A stretch of DNA of 64,000 nucleotides from positions 168,732 through 232,731 of the forward strand of contig NZ_JADOEP010000003.1 in assembly GCF_016745275.1 (NCBI RefSeq). Reading direction: 5' to 3'. This document shows, piece after piece, positions 26,381-35,601 of this stretch (positions are counted from its first letter, which is position 1; every line of letters begins with the position of its first letter). The notes below the pieces were generated by a model. The model did not search any database, was not told the origin of the DNA, and saw only the letters and a program-made list of their open reading frames with translations. The translations under genes were made by a program, and so were the position numbers. The stretch is from Enterococcus sp. BWB1-3 (GTDB lineage: Bacteria > Bacillota > Bacilli > Lactobacillales > Enterococcaceae).

Positions 26381-27472
26381 ATGAAAACAATTTATAATTT
26401 TTCAGCAGGCCCAGCAGTTTTACCAAAAAGTGTTTTGGAAAAAGCACAATCCGAATTGGTAAACTATCAAAACAGCGGAATGTCCGTTATGGAGTTGAGC
26501 CATCGTTCCTCCTTGTTTGAGACCATTATTCAGCAGGCAGAAGCGCTGTTAAGAGAATTGATGAATATCCCTGACAACTACAAAGTTTTGTTTTTACAGG
26601 GAGGAGCCAGTCTGCAGTTTACAATGGTTCCGCTAAATCTTGCTCAAAATAAAAAAGCGATCTATGTTAATACCGGTTCATGGTCTAAAAAAGCGATAAG
26701 TGAAGCAAAAAAAATTGGAAATGTGAACGTTGAAGTCATTGCTTCAAGCGAAGATAAAAACTTTTCTTATATACCTGAGATCAAAAAAGAAGATGTGCCG
26801 CAGGATGCAGCCTATGTTCATATCACAACAAACAACACCATTGAAGGGACTGCCTATTATAAGCTGCCCGATACTGGTGATGTGCCGATTGTTGCGGATA
26901 TGTCTTCCAACATTTTGTCCATTAACTACAATGTTGCCGACTTCGGACTAATCTACGCAGGAGCACAGAAAAATATCGGACCTGCCGGCTTAACGGTGGT
27001 CATTGTCAGAGAAGATCTGATTGGTCAGTCCGAGGTTTTGAGTGCCATGCTGGACTATAATATTCAGGCCAAAAATGATTCCCTGTACAATACACCGCCG
27101 ACCTATGCAATTTATATGGCAAAGCTGGTCTTTGAATGGATCAAAGAAAACGGCGGCGTTTCACAAATGGAGAAACGAAACAAAGAAAAGGCAGCTCTTT
27201 TATATAATGAAATTGATGCTTCTGCCTTGTTTTCTTCCCCTGTAAATCCAAAAGATCGATCTATCAATAATATTCCGTTTATTACCGGAAGTGATAATTT
27301 AGATAAAAAATTCAATCAGGAAGCAGTCACTGAAGGATTTGAAAACCTAAAAGGACACCGTTCCGTAGGAGGCATGCGTGCTAGTCTGTACAACGCTTTT
27401 CCAAAAAAAGGTGTAGAAGCTCTCACAGCATTTATGAAAAAATTTGAAGCAGAAAATGGAGGAAACAACTAA
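26381..27472 (+). CDS. serC: Phosphoserine aminotransferase
   Basis: PLP enzyme converting 3-phosphohydroxypyruvate and glutamate to O-phosphoserine. The 363-residue protein has the N-terminal signature [18 protein letters not shown], and the PLP lysine in [11 protein letters not shown] (about 198). The C-terminal [15 protein letters not shown] is diagnostic. A GAAGGAGAG site lies upstream. It leads a three-gene unit, serC-serA-DUF1015. Confidence 0.97.
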   Translation: MKTIYNFSAGPAVLPKSVLEKAQSELVNYQNSGMSVMELSHRSSLFETIIQQAEALLRELMNIPDNYKVLFLQGGASLQFTMVPLNLAQNKKAIYVNTGSWSKKAISEAKKIGNVNVEVIASSEDKNFSYIPEIKKEDVPQDAAYVHITTNNTIEGTAYYKLPDTGDVPIVADMSSNILSINYNVADFGLIYAGAQKNIGPAGLTVVIVREDLIGQSEVLSAMLDYNIQAKNDSLYNTPPTYAIYMAKLVFEWIKENGGVSQMEKRNKEKAALLYNEIDASALFSSPVNPKDRSINNIPFITGSDNLDKKFNQEAVTEGFENLKGHRSVGGMRASLYNAFPKKGVEALTAFMKKFEAENGGNN

Positions 27473-27473
27473 G

Positions 27474-28661
27474 ATGTTCGATATTAAAACATTCAATGCC
27501 ATCGCCCCGGAAGGATTAGCTCGTTTTGAAGACCCTCTGTTTACAGTCAATCAAACAGAGCAACCTGCTGGAGTAATCCTGCGTAGCCAGAAACTTCATA
27601 ATTACGATTTTCCGAACTCTGTTCTCGGTGTCGCTAGAGCCGGTGCCGGTACAAACAACATTCCTGTACAAAAATGTACTGAAAACGGTATCGTTGTGTT
27701 CAATACACCTGGCGCCAACGCTAATGCAGTAAAAGAACTGGTTATTGCCTGCCTACTGCTGTCTGTTCGTCCTGTTCTCAAAGGCGCAAATTGGGTTCAG
27801 ACGCTTTCAGGTCCGGATATCGAAAGTCAGGCAGAAGCCGAGAAAAAACAATTTGCAGGAACAGAGCTGGAGGGTAAAAAACTGGGCGTCATCGGACTTG
27901 GTGCTATTGGCGCTATGGTTGCAAATGATGCTTATCGTCTGGGAATGGATGTTACCGGCTATGATCCTTTTGTTTCTGTAGACACTGCCTGGAGTATTTC
28001 ACGTCGGGTGAAACGTGCTCAGAATATGGATGAAATTTTCAATAATTGTGATTTCATCACCATTCATGTACCGTTAACTGAAAATACCCATCATCTAATT
28101 GGAAAAGACGAGTTGGCAAAAATGAAGAAGACTGCGGTGCTTCTGAATTTTGCACGTGGCGAGCTGGTTGATACAGAGGCTGTGCTTGATGCAGTTAACA
28201 CAGGCGAGATCAATAATTTCGTCACTGATTTTGCCGATGAAAGACTGCTGGCTAACGAAAAAATCATGGTGCTGCCGCACTTGGGTGCTTCTACAGAGGA
28301 AGCGGAAATCAACTGCGCAAAAATGGCAGCCCGTACGTTAAAAAAATTCCTTGAGACTGGAAATATTAAGCGTTCTGTCAATTTTCCTACAGTGGAAATG
28401 GCATTTAATTCACCTTACCGTTTCACTATTATTCATAAAAATGTACCAAATATGCTGGGACAGATTTCAACAGGAATCGCAGACTTAGGTATTAACATTG
28501 ATACAATGATTAACCGAAGCCGTGATGACTATGCTTATACGCTGGTTGATATTGCTGAAACAGACGAACAGAAAATTCATGATGCCGCTCAAAAAATTCA
28601 ACAGGCAGAGCATATCATAAAAGTCAGAACGATTAAAAATATTGAGGCGGTGAGCTATTAA
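27474..28661 (+). CDS. serA: D-3-phosphoglycerate dehydrogenase
   Basis: First committed enzyme of serine synthesis, NAD-dependent. The 395 residues have the Rossmann loop GLGAIGAMVAND, the catalytic Arg in NFARGELVD, the Glu in DFADE, the His in LPHLGAST, and a C-terminal ACT domain (about 320-395) for feedback control by serine. The chosen ATG at 27474 is one base after the serC stop, with GGAGG in the end of serC. The longer frame from 27444 overlaps serC. Confidence 0.96.
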   Translation: MFDIKTFNAIAPEGLARFEDPLFTVNQTEQPAGVILRSQKLHNYDFPNSVLGVARAGAGTNNIPVQKCTENGIVVFNTPGANANAVKELVIACLLLSVRPVLKGANWVQTLSGPDIESQAEAEKKQFAGTELEGKKLGVIGLGAIGAMVANDAYRLGMDVTGYDPFVSVDTAWSISRRVKRAQNMDEIFNNCDFITIHVPLTENTHHLIGKDELAKMKKTAVLLNFARGELVDTEAVLDAVNTGEINNFVTDFADERLLANEKIMVLPHLGASTEEAEINCAKMAARTLKKFLETGNIKRSVNFPTVEMAFNSPYRFTIIHKNVPNMLGQISTGIADLGINIDTMINRSRDDYAYTLVDIAETDEQKIHDAAQKIQQAEHIIKVRTIKNIEAVSY

Positions 28662-29905
28662 TGGTCCGAATTCATCCATTTAAGAGTATTCGTCCTTCTG
28701 CAGAACATGGCGAACAGATCGCCACATTGCCTTACGACGTATTAAATTCTGCAGAAGCACGTGAACTTGGAAAAGATAATCCCTATTCTTATCTTCATAT
28801 TGATAAAGCAGAAATTGATTTGCCTGATACTCTGTCTCCTTACGATGATCAGGTTTATGCAAAAGCAGCAGATAATCTGAGGAAATTTTTATCTGAGCAA
28901 TGGCTGATTGAAGAAAAACAGCCTGCCTTATATCTTTATGAATTGATTATGAATGGACGTTCTCAAACAGGTCTCGTCACTTGTACTTCCATTGAGGAGT
29001 ACGAAGAGGGAAAAATTAAGAAACATGAATTTACCCGTCCGGAAAAAGAAATAGACAGAATTAGACATATCGAAGCCTGTGATGCAAATACCAGCCCGAT
29101 TTTCCTTACCTACCGGGCTCACCAGAACATTCAACAAGCCATGGACAACTGGAAGCAGAATCATTCACCTGTTTACGACTTCACCAGCTTTCATGACGTG
29201 ACTCATAAAGTTTGGGTAATCGATGACGAGGCAGTCATTCAAACATTTGTTACAACCTTTGAAACGGAAGTACCGGCACTGTATATTGCAGATGGGCATC
29301 ATCGGACAGAATCAGCTGTAAAGGTTGGGAAGAAAATTAAGGAAGCTCATCCTGAAATTGGCGATGAAGACGAAGTAAATTATTTCCTGTCAGTCATTTT
29401 TCCAAAAGAAGAACTGGAAATTTTAGATTACAATCGGATTGTGAATGCTCCGATTCCTGAAAATTTTATGGAACAGCTTGAAGAAAACTTTACCGTTAGC
29501 ACTACTGATAAAGGGAAACCTGCTCAGCCAAAACATTTTGGGCTTTATTTAAATGGGCAGTGGTATGAACTGAAAGCCAAACCTCAGATATTATCAGAGG
29601 ATCCGGTAGATGGACTGGATGTTTCACTGCTTCAAAAGTATGTATTTGCTGATATTTTTGACATTCAGGATGTCCGTACCGATAAACGTATCGACTTTGT
29701 CGGCGGAATTCGCGGGATGACTGAGCTTGAAAGACTGGTGGACAGCAAGCAGTGGACAGCTGCATTTGCCGTATACCCGACCACGATGGATGACCTTTTA
29801 AATGTTGCAGATGCGGGAAAAATTATGCCGCCAAAATCAACGTGGTTCGAACCAAAACTATTAAGCGGACTATTTTTACATGATCTAGAGACAAAACAGC
29901 AATAA
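28661..29905 (+). CDS. DUF1015 family protein, linked to serine synthesis
   Basis: A 414-residue DUF1015 protein; its biochemical role is not established to my knowledge. It starts MVRIHPFKSIRPS and holds the family signature YIADGHHRTESA (about 208-219). The GHHR element is reminiscent of the nucleotide-binding motif of ParB/sulfiredoxin-like proteins, a fold used by some free-serine kinases. Its ATG overlaps the serA stop (TAATG), so it is made together with SerC and SerA. No phosphoserine phosphatase (serB) is in the unit; DUF1015 could supply or replace a step, but this is inference from linkage. Confidence 0.85.
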   Translation: MVRIHPFKSIRPSAEHGEQIATLPYDVLNSAEARELGKDNPYSYLHIDKAEIDLPDTLSPYDDQVYAKAADNLRKFLSEQWLIEEKQPALYLYELIMNGRSQTGLVTCTSIEEYEEGKIKKHEFTRPEKEIDRIRHIEACDANTSPIFLTYRAHQNIQQAMDNWKQNHSPVYDFTSFHDVTHKVWVIDDEAVIQTFVTTFETEVPALYIADGHHRTESAVKVGKKIKEAHPEIGDEDEVNYFLSVIFPKEELEILDYNRIVNAPIPENFMEQLEENFTVSTTDKGKPAQPKHFGLYLNGQWYELKAKPQILSEDPVDGLDVSLLQKYVFADIFDIQDVRTDKRIDFVGGIRGMTELERLVDSKQWTAAFAVYPTTMDDLLNVADAGKIMPPKSTWFEPKLLSGLFLHDLETKQQ

Positions 29906-29927
29906 AGCAGTAAAATAGAAGACAACT

Positions 29928-29964
29928 GGAAGCTGGGCCTGTAATTTATAGTCCCGGCTTTCTT
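29928..29964 (+). terminator. Terminator after the serC-serA-DUF1015 unit
   Basis: AAGCTGGG (29930-29937) pairs with CCCGGCTT (29953-29960) and is followed by TCTT. The stem is good, the T-run short. Confidence 0.55.
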
Positions 29965-30104
29965 ACCATCTAAAAGATAAACAGCAAATACATAAGAAAA
30001 CTGTCGGAAAATTAACTCAGAGAGGCCCCATCATTCACTTAATGTTATCAGCCGCAGTCGTTGTCAGAATACAGCTAGTTTATCAAAAACAGCGGAGGAT
30101 TATT

Positions 30105-30920
30105 ATGCGCAGACAATTAAAAAAAGCAAATCGAATCGTTATTAAAGTGGGAACCAGTACATTAATCTATCCCAACGGAACAATCAATCTAAGTGCCATC
30201 GATCAGCTGGCATTTACACTGACTGATTTAAAAAATCAGGGGAAAGAAATCATTCTGGTTTCTTCTGGAGCGATTGGAGTAGGGCTGCACAAACTGAATA
30301 TGGACCAGCGCCCGCCAACCATTCCGGAACAGCAAGCGGTTGCAGCTGTCGGACAGGCTGAGCTGATGAATATTTATAACCGGCGCTTTTCTACCTACAG
30401 TCAGCAGATTGCACAGTTGTTATTGACTAGAGATGTGATTGAATTCCCGGAAAGTCGACGAAATGTTGTGAATACCATGGAGCAGCTGCTTCATATGAAC
30501 ATTATTCCAGTCATCAACGAAAATGACACCGTTGCAATTGATGAACTGGATCACCTGACAAAATTTGGCGACAACGATCAGCTCTCTGCCATCGTAACAC
30601 AGCTGATTAATGCAGATGCACTGGTAATGCTCTCAGATATTGACGGCTTCTTTTCTGATAATCCTGTAACAAATAAATCTGCCATACTCTATTCTGAAAT
30701 CAATCAGATTAATAACACGCTGCTGGAACAGGCAGGAGGAAAAGGCAGCCGTTTCGGCACAGGCGGTATGTACAGTAAATTGAAAGCGGCAGAACGGGTA
30801 CTTGAGCACAACAGTATGATGGTTTTGGCAAATGGAAAGCAGCCCAAAATAATTTTTGATATTTTAGCAGGAGAAACAATTGGCACGTTATTTATCGAAA
30901 GGAGAAAAAAGAATGACTGA
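30105..30920 (+). CDS. proB: Glutamate 5-kinase, short form without PUA domain
   Basis: First enzyme of proline synthesis; phosphorylates glutamate. The 271 residues comprise only the amino-acid-kinase fold: [45 protein letters not shown]. The C-terminal PUA domain of the E. coli enzyme is absent, as is usual in streptococci and enterococci. The ATG at 30105 is chosen for GGAGG nine bases upstream. It overlaps proA by 8 bases. Confidence 0.95.
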   Translation: MRRQLKKANRIVIKVGTSTLIYPNGTINLSAIDQLAFTLTDLKNQGKEIILVSSGAIGVGLHKLNMDQRPPTIPEQQAVAAVGQAELMNIYNRRFSTYSQQIAQLLLTRDVIEFPESRRNVVNTMEQLLHMNIIPVINENDTVAIDELDHLTKFGDNDQLSAIVTQLINADALVMLSDIDGFFSDNPVTNKSAILYSEINQINNTLLEQAGGKGSRFGTGGMYSKLKAAERVLEHNSMMVLANGKQPKIIFDILAGETIGTLFIERRKKND

Positions 30921-32160
30921 TTTGATTCAACTTGGAAAACAGGCAAAACAGGCAGCCTATCAGCTGGGACAGCTGGACACAAAACGAAAAAATGAATTAT
31001 TGCTGTTTATGGCAGATCAAATAGAAAAAAAGACTGCTGTTATCTTGGAAGCAAACCAAAAAGATCTGGCTCAGGCAGAAGAAAACAGCATTACTGAAAC
31101 CATGCAGGACCGCCTGCGTCTGACAGAGGAACGTATTTCAGATATGGCAGATGGAATCCGTCAGGTTGCCGCACTTGATGACCCAATTGGTGAAGTGGAG
31201 AAAATGTGGAAAAATGAAGATGGATTGATGATTGGCAAACAACGTGTTCCACTTGGCGTTATCGGTATCATTTATGAATCACGACCTAATGTGACAACGG
31301 ATGCCGCCAGCTTGTGCTTCAAGTCCGGTAATGCGGTGATCCTCAGAGGAGGAAAAGAAGCGTTCCATTCCAATCAAATTCTGGTGAATATTCTTCAGAA
31401 AGCCTTGGAAGCTCAGAAATTTTCTCCTTTCGCCATTCAATTTGTCGATGATACTTCCAGAGAAACAGCTCAAAAATTGATGACTTTAAACGGCTATCTG
31501 GATGTATTGATTCCTCGCGGAGGAGCAAGTCTCATTAATGCTGTCCTGAAAACAGCTACAGTTCCTGTCATTGAAACTGGGACAGGCAACTGTCATATCT
31601 ACATTGACAAAGATGCTCAGCTCAAAATGGCCACAGATATTATTGTCAACGCTAAATGCCAGCGTCCTTCCGTCTGTAATGCAGCGGAGACACTACTAAT
31701 TCACAAGGATGTTGCTGCAGACTTTTTACCAGTTATTGAAAAAGCATTGAATGAGTATAGTGTGGAACTGCGGGCCGATGAACAAGCACTCGCTATCTTT
31801 AAGCAATCTGTGCCGGCAACTGAAGAAGACTGGGCAACCGAGTTTTTAGACTATATTCTTGCTGTAAAAGTGGTAAATTCTCTTGATGAAGCGATTGAGC
31901 ACATCAATAAATACAATACCAAACATTCAGAAAGTATTGTCAGTGACAACTATTTTGCAACTCAGCAGTTTTTGAAGCAGGTAGATGCTGCTGCTGTTTA
32001 TGCCAATGCTTCGACCCGTTTCACAGACGGCTTTGTCTTTGGCTTCGGAGCAGAAATAGGAATCAGCACCCAAAAGCTTCACGCAAGAGGTCCAATGGGA
32101 CTGGAAGAGCTGACATCCACAAAATATATTGTTTACGGAGATGGTCAATACCGTCACTAA
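30913..32160 (+). CDS. proA: Glutamate-5-semialdehyde dehydrogenase
   Basis: NADPH-dependent reduction of glutamyl phosphate to glutamate semialdehyde, second step of proline synthesis. The 415-residue protein has the family motifs [16 protein letters not shown] and the catalytic Cys region [24 protein letters not shown] precedes the ATG at 30913, inside proB. Translational coupling suits the unstable intermediate passed between the two enzymes. Confidence 0.96.
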   Translation: MTDLIQLGKQAKQAAYQLGQLDTKRKNELLLFMADQIEKKTAVILEANQKDLAQAEENSITETMQDRLRLTEERISDMADGIRQVAALDDPIGEVEKMWKNEDGLMIGKQRVPLGVIGIIYESRPNVTTDAASLCFKSGNAVILRGGKEAFHSNQILVNILQKALEAQKFSPFAIQFVDDTSRETAQKLMTLNGYLDVLIPRGGASLINAVLKTATVPVIETGTGNCHIYIDKDAQLKMATDIIVNAKCQRPSVCNAAETLLIHKDVAADFLPVIEKALNEYSVELRADEQALAIFKQSVPATEEDWATEFLDYILAVKVVNSLDEAIEHINKYNTKHSESIVSDNYFATQQFLKQVDAAAVYANASTRFTDGFVFGFGAEIGISTQKLHARGPMGLEELTSTKYIVYGDGQYRH

Positions 32161-32175
32161 GAACGGAGGGCAAAA

Positions 32176-33006
32176 ATGAAGTACGATGGACATACCCATA
32201 CAGAATACTGTCCACACGGAATAGTTGAAGATACGGAACAGCTTATTCAAAAAGCCATACAACTTGGCTTTAAAGAATACAGCATAACAGAACATGCTCC
32301 TCTGCCTCCTTCAATTACAGAAATTGCTGCCGGCGAACCGGAAATGTGGACAACTGCTTCTATGGATTTAAATGATGTGGATAACTATTTTAAAAAAATG
32401 GAAAAATTAAGAAAAAAATATGCTTCTGAAATAGTTATCCACATTGGCTTCGAACTGGATTATTTCTCCGAGTATGAAGCATGGACGACCGACTTTTTAA
32501 ATGAATATGGTCCTTTGACAGACGACGGTATCCTCTCTGTTCATTTCCTTCCAGGGAAAGACGGCTTAAGAGGCATCGATTATACTTTTGAAGAATATCA
32601 GGACGGAATTTGTGACTTTTACGGATCATTCCAAAAAGCGCAAACCCTTTACTATCAAAGGGTTCTTGCATCATTGCAGGCAGATCTCGGAAAGTGGAAG
32701 CCCACTCGACTCGGACACATCTCTCTATGCCAAAAATTCGAACATTTCTTTGATGAAGCAACTGATTATTCGGTAAAAAGTCTGACCGTTCTCGACAAGC
32801 TTTTGGCAGTAGTCAAAAAGGAGAATTATCAGCTTGATTTAAACACTGCCGGCTTCATTAAAACAGGTTATCAACAAAGTTATCCACAGGCATGGATTCT
32901 TGAAAAAGCTTCTATTTTGGGCATTCCTTTTATTTATGGTTCTGACACCCATTCTTTGGAGACTGTGGGTCAAGGTTATGCAAAAGTCGAACAATGGCTG
33001 AATTAA
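32176..33006 (+). CDS. hisK: PHP-domain phosphatase, histidinol-phosphatase family
   Basis: A 276-residue PHP protein with the metal-binding motifs DGHTHTEYCPHG, ITEHAPLP, GFELDYF, RLGHISL and YGSDTHS. By family it is a HisK-type histidinol-phosphatase, but no other histidine gene is in this window. It lies 15 bases after proA and is probably co-transcribed. PHP enzymes of this family can act on other phosphate esters, so phosphoserine is a possible substrate given the serC-serA unit nearby. The fold is certain, the substrate is not. Confidence 0.85.
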   Translation: MKYDGHTHTEYCPHGIVEDTEQLIQKAIQLGFKEYSITEHAPLPPSITEIAAGEPEMWTTASMDLNDVDNYFKKMEKLRKKYASEIVIHIGFELDYFSEYEAWTTDFLNEYGPLTDDGILSVHFLPGKDGLRGIDYTFEEYQDGICDFYGSFQKAQTLYYQRVLASLQADLGKWKPTRLGHISLCQKFEHFFDEATDYSVKSLTVLDKLLAVVKKENYQLDLNTAGFIKTGYQQSYPQAWILEKASILGIPFIYGSDTHSLETVGQGYAKVEQWLN

Positions 33007-33018
33007 TGAAAAATCAGG

Positions 33019-33075
33019 AAAGAGCTGCTTCCAAAATTTCAATCGTTTGGGGAGCAGCTCTTTGTTTGTCTCTTT
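33019..33075. terminator. Terminator after hisK
   Basis: AAAGAGCTGCT (33019-33029) pairs perfectly with AGCAGCTCTTT (33053-33063), with a weaker inner CCAAA/TTTGG stem, then TGTTTGTCTCTTTTTT. It separates the proBA-hisK unit from the convergent GNAT gene. Confidence 0.8.
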
Positions 33076-33109
33076 TTTCATTCACGTAAAAAACTTTCAG
33101 TTTTTCTTT

Positions 33110-33637
33110 CTAAAGATCAATCCAATATCTTTGCACAGGTTCACCGTCTTCCAGCAGTTCATTTTCCAATAATCCACCATTCGCCTGAATCACTTTTGCA
33201 GAAGCGATATTCGTTTTGTTACAAGTTACCAAAACCTTTTCGAGTCCGAGTTTCTGAGTAAAAAACAGCGCTTGTTTCAACATTTCTTTGGCATAGCCCT
33301 GATTCCATTCGCTTCTGCGAACGCTGTACCCGATATGACCGCCAAATTTCAGCAGAAAATCATTTAATGTATGACGAATGTCAATCATTCCGACCAGTTT
33401 ATTATCACTCACTCGAACGGCTAAAAATTCAGTTGCCGGTACTAAACCTTCTGTCACCGTTTCTTCTCGGGTATTGCGTTCAATAAAGTCCAGCCAGTCC
33501 TGAATATCTTCATATTCACGTAAAAATGAAGTCCCATCCATACTATCGCTATTCGCTAAAAACTCATTTCTATACTCTCTGATTTGTTCTTCATACTCCA
33601 TAGAAGGAGCAACCAATTGAATCTTTCCCATAACCAT
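33110..33637 (-). CDS. GNAT family N-acetyltransferase
   Basis: A 175-residue acetyltransferase-fold protein. The acetyl-CoA loop region reads YSVRRSEWNQGYAKEML, followed by LGLEKVLVTCNKTNIASAKVIQANGG, typical of RimJ/YjcK-like GNATs. The substrate is unknown. The start could be Met1 (33637), only four bases from AAAGGA, or Met3 (33631), ten bases away; I keep the longer form without strong preference. Confidence 0.85.
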   Translation of the reverse strand: MVMGKIQLVAPSMEYEEQIREYRNEFLANSDSMDGTSFLREYEDIQDWLDFIERNTREETVTEGLVPATEFLAVRVSDNKLVGMIDIRHTLNDFLLKFGGHIGYSVRRSEWNQGYAKEMLKQALFFTQKLGLEKVLVTCNKTNIASAKVIQANGGLLENELLEDGEPVQRYWIDL

Positions 33638-33712
33638 CCCATCCTTTTTTCAAAATAGTATAGCACAGCCTGTTATTTTAATATGTACTATTTTGACTTT
33701 AAAAAATTTCCA

Positions 33713-34525
33713 TCATTCTACCTTTATCATCATTTTAAGAATAAAATCATCAAAATTTGGAGCTACCAGCTCGTTTTGAATAAAATCCACATAGAGATTT
33801 CCTTTAAGTGAGAGATTACGTTCTGCAGCAAAAGCAAGCAATTTTCTGTACCCTTCTTCGTAATCAAAGACCCCTCTGGAATAACATGTTAAATAATTTC
33901 CTTCTGGTCGAAAATCAGCAGATTCTGGAATTTTGATATAGTATTTGGTCTCAGAAGCTCTTATCTCCTGTTTTCCTTCTGACATGACAAGCATTCCTGA
34001 AGGATAAGGAAATTCATAACCAGCTGCAATACATTCCTGATAAAAATCATTTAAAGAAACTGAAAATCTTGATCTTGCCCCTTCATAAAAACATTTTACA
34101 TGACTGCTGAAAAATAAAGGAACCTCATCAGAATACTTTACAGATATCTTTTTCTCTTCAAACATTTCCGTTTCTTCCAGAGTTTGAAGCTGCAAATCAA
34201 GCATTTGTTCCATTCGACGGTAAAACATTTGTTTCTGTCTGGCTTCTTCCCTCTGTCTTTGAATCAGATCGCTAATCTGACTGGCAGCTTTCATTTTATT
34301 ATATTCTTTGATTTCTTCCAGCGACATACCAATTTCCTTAAAAAAATGAATCATATTCACTGTATACAATTGATGATAATGGTAATAGCGATAACCGTTG
34401 CTGTGGACAACTCTTGGTTTTAACAAATCAATCTGATCATAATAAATTAATGTTTTCCTTTTTATTCCGGACCGTTTGGCAAATTCTCCGATAGATAAAT
34501 AATTGCCTTTTTCCTCTTTCTGCAT
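33713..34525 (-). CDS. MerR family regulator with GyrI-like effector domain (BmrR type)
   Basis: A 270-residue transcription factor. Residues about 10-80 are a MerR winged helix (LSIGEFAKRSGIKRKTLIYYDQIDLLKP), followed by a long dimerisation helix (about 85-125) and a C-terminal domain of about 140 residues resembling the GyrI/BmrR small-molecule-binding fold. AGGAG lies nine bases before the ATG. It is divergent from the PRD-protein gene, and its likely operator is in that gene's promoter (34555-34585). Proteins of this type activate transcription on binding a hydrophobic drug-like ligand. Confidence 0.9.
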   Translation of the reverse strand: MQKEEKGNYLSIGEFAKRSGIKRKTLIYYDQIDLLKPRVVHSNGYRYYHYHQLYTVNMIHFFKEIGMSLEEIKEYNKMKAASQISDLIQRQREEARQKQMFYRRMEQMLDLQLQTLEETEMFEEKKISVKYSDEVPLFFSSHVKCFYEGARSRFSVSLNDFYQECIAAGYEFPYPSGMLVMSEGKQEIRASETKYYIKIPESADFRPEGNYLTCYSRGVFDYEEGYRKLLAFAAERNLSLKGNLYVDFIQNELVAPNFDDFILKMMIKVE

Positions 34526-34554
34526 TTATTTACTCTCCTGTTCAAATTCATCTC

Positions 34555-34585
34555 TTGACTGTCTAGTTACTATACAGTTTACACT
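34555..34585 (+). promoter_or_regulatory. MerR-type promoter with 19-bp spacer and dyad operator
   Basis: TTGACT (-35, 34555-34560) and TACACT (-10, 34580-34585) are separated by 19 bases, the hallmark of MerR-activated promoters. A near-perfect 21-base dyad, ACTGT-n-TAGT-n-ACTA-n-ACAGT, centred at 34568, fills the spacer. It faces the PRD-protein gene. Confidence 0.8.
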
Positions 34586-34610
34586 ATTTAATATGAAAGG
34601 GGTTTCGATT

Positions 34611-35303
34611 ATGCAAAAACAATTAAAAAAAGTTGAGATGAATCCTTCCAACATACAATCTGATAGAATGAAGGCAACTATGATTGAGAGGTTAGTAACT
34701 CTTTATGAGAAAAAATATTTGTTGCACAGAAGTGATATTCTGAAAAGGGAACTGTGCGCTTATACATATTATAAAGCTGACAACCATTTTCAATTCCCTG
34801 AGCCTTATCTAAAAACAATCCGACTTTTATTCAACGAAGAGTATTTGTTTACAAAAGAGGCTTTTGCAGAAATCAATTTAATTTCTGAATGCTCTTTAGC
34901 CAATCATGATTTTCTTCGCCTTTTGGAAACAGTATTGCGCACTAATTGGCAATATTCCAATCAGCCGGAAAACATTCTGTCCTTTATTGAACTGATTCAT
35001 TCCCTTCTGGAAATTATTAGTTGCCGCCTTAAGGTTTCAACGCAGTTTTTTGAATCCAGCCGCACCAGCTTCCTTCATCATATTAAGTTTCTAGCCCTCA
35101 AAATCCAACAAAAAGAAATAGACTACAGTACATCAGATAATGACCTTTATTTTTTTTTAGAGGAAAATCATCGGGAAGCATTCAGTATTGCTGAAAATAT
35201 TCGAAAATTTATTACTGAAACCTATGATTTTGATTTATCGAATAATGACATCACCTATCTAGTCCTGCATCTTATAAAATCTTTAGGTGCATTGACAGTA
35301 TGA
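34611..35303 (+). CDS. PRD-domain protein lacking an RNA- or DNA-binding domain
   Basis: A 230-residue protein. The C-terminal 110 residues resemble the second PTS-regulation domain of BglG/LicT antiterminators: FLHHIKFLALKIQQKE, then ENHREAFSIAENIRKFI and the end motif NDITYLVLHLIKSL. Both conserved His positions are present. The N-terminal half fits a poorly conserved PRD1. The CAT RNA-binding domain (about 55 residues) of antiterminators is absent. AAAGGGG supports the ATG at 34611. With a MerR-type promoter and no PTS gene nearby, its role is unclear; it may titrate or bind a partner. Confidence 0.7.
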   Translation: MQKQLKKVEMNPSNIQSDRMKATMIERLVTLYEKKYLLHRSDILKRELCAYTYYKADNHFQFPEPYLKTIRLLFNEEYLFTKEAFAEINLISECSLANHDFLRLLETVLRTNWQYSNQPENILSFIELIHSLLEIISCRLKVSTQFFESSRTSFLHHIKFLALKIQQKEIDYSTSDNDLYFFLEENHREAFSIAENIRKFITETYDFDLSNNDITYLVLHLIKSLGALTV

Positions 35304-35349
35304 AAACTCTGTTGCCTGACTCATTGAACTTCCTCATCAATTATAAACA

Positions 35350-35393
35350 AACAGCTGTGGACATATAGACTGACTCTGCGGCTGTTAATTTTC
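35350..35393 (+). terminator. Probable terminator after the PRD gene
   Basis: AACAGC (35350-35355) pairs with GCTGTT (35381-35386) and is followed by AATTTTCTTT. Confidence 0.5.
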
Positions 35394-35601
35394 TTTCACT
35401 TGATCTCTTCAAACAGAAAGCCAAGAAAAAATGGATCTTGATCTTCGTTTCTCAAGATTTACTTAACTTTGGATTCTAATATTTTCATATACAGCTTAAA
35501 ATTCTTGAATATTTTATGAAATTTTCCTTCTATTAGCTATATTTTATTTGAATATGCTAAACTAGATGATACGAATACTAATTGTGCTGTGAGGTCTTTT
35601 A

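Noticed and set aside
29965..30104. Possible T-box or other leader before proB
   Set aside because: No T-box sequence, specifier stem or antiterminator pairing is visible in these 140 bases.
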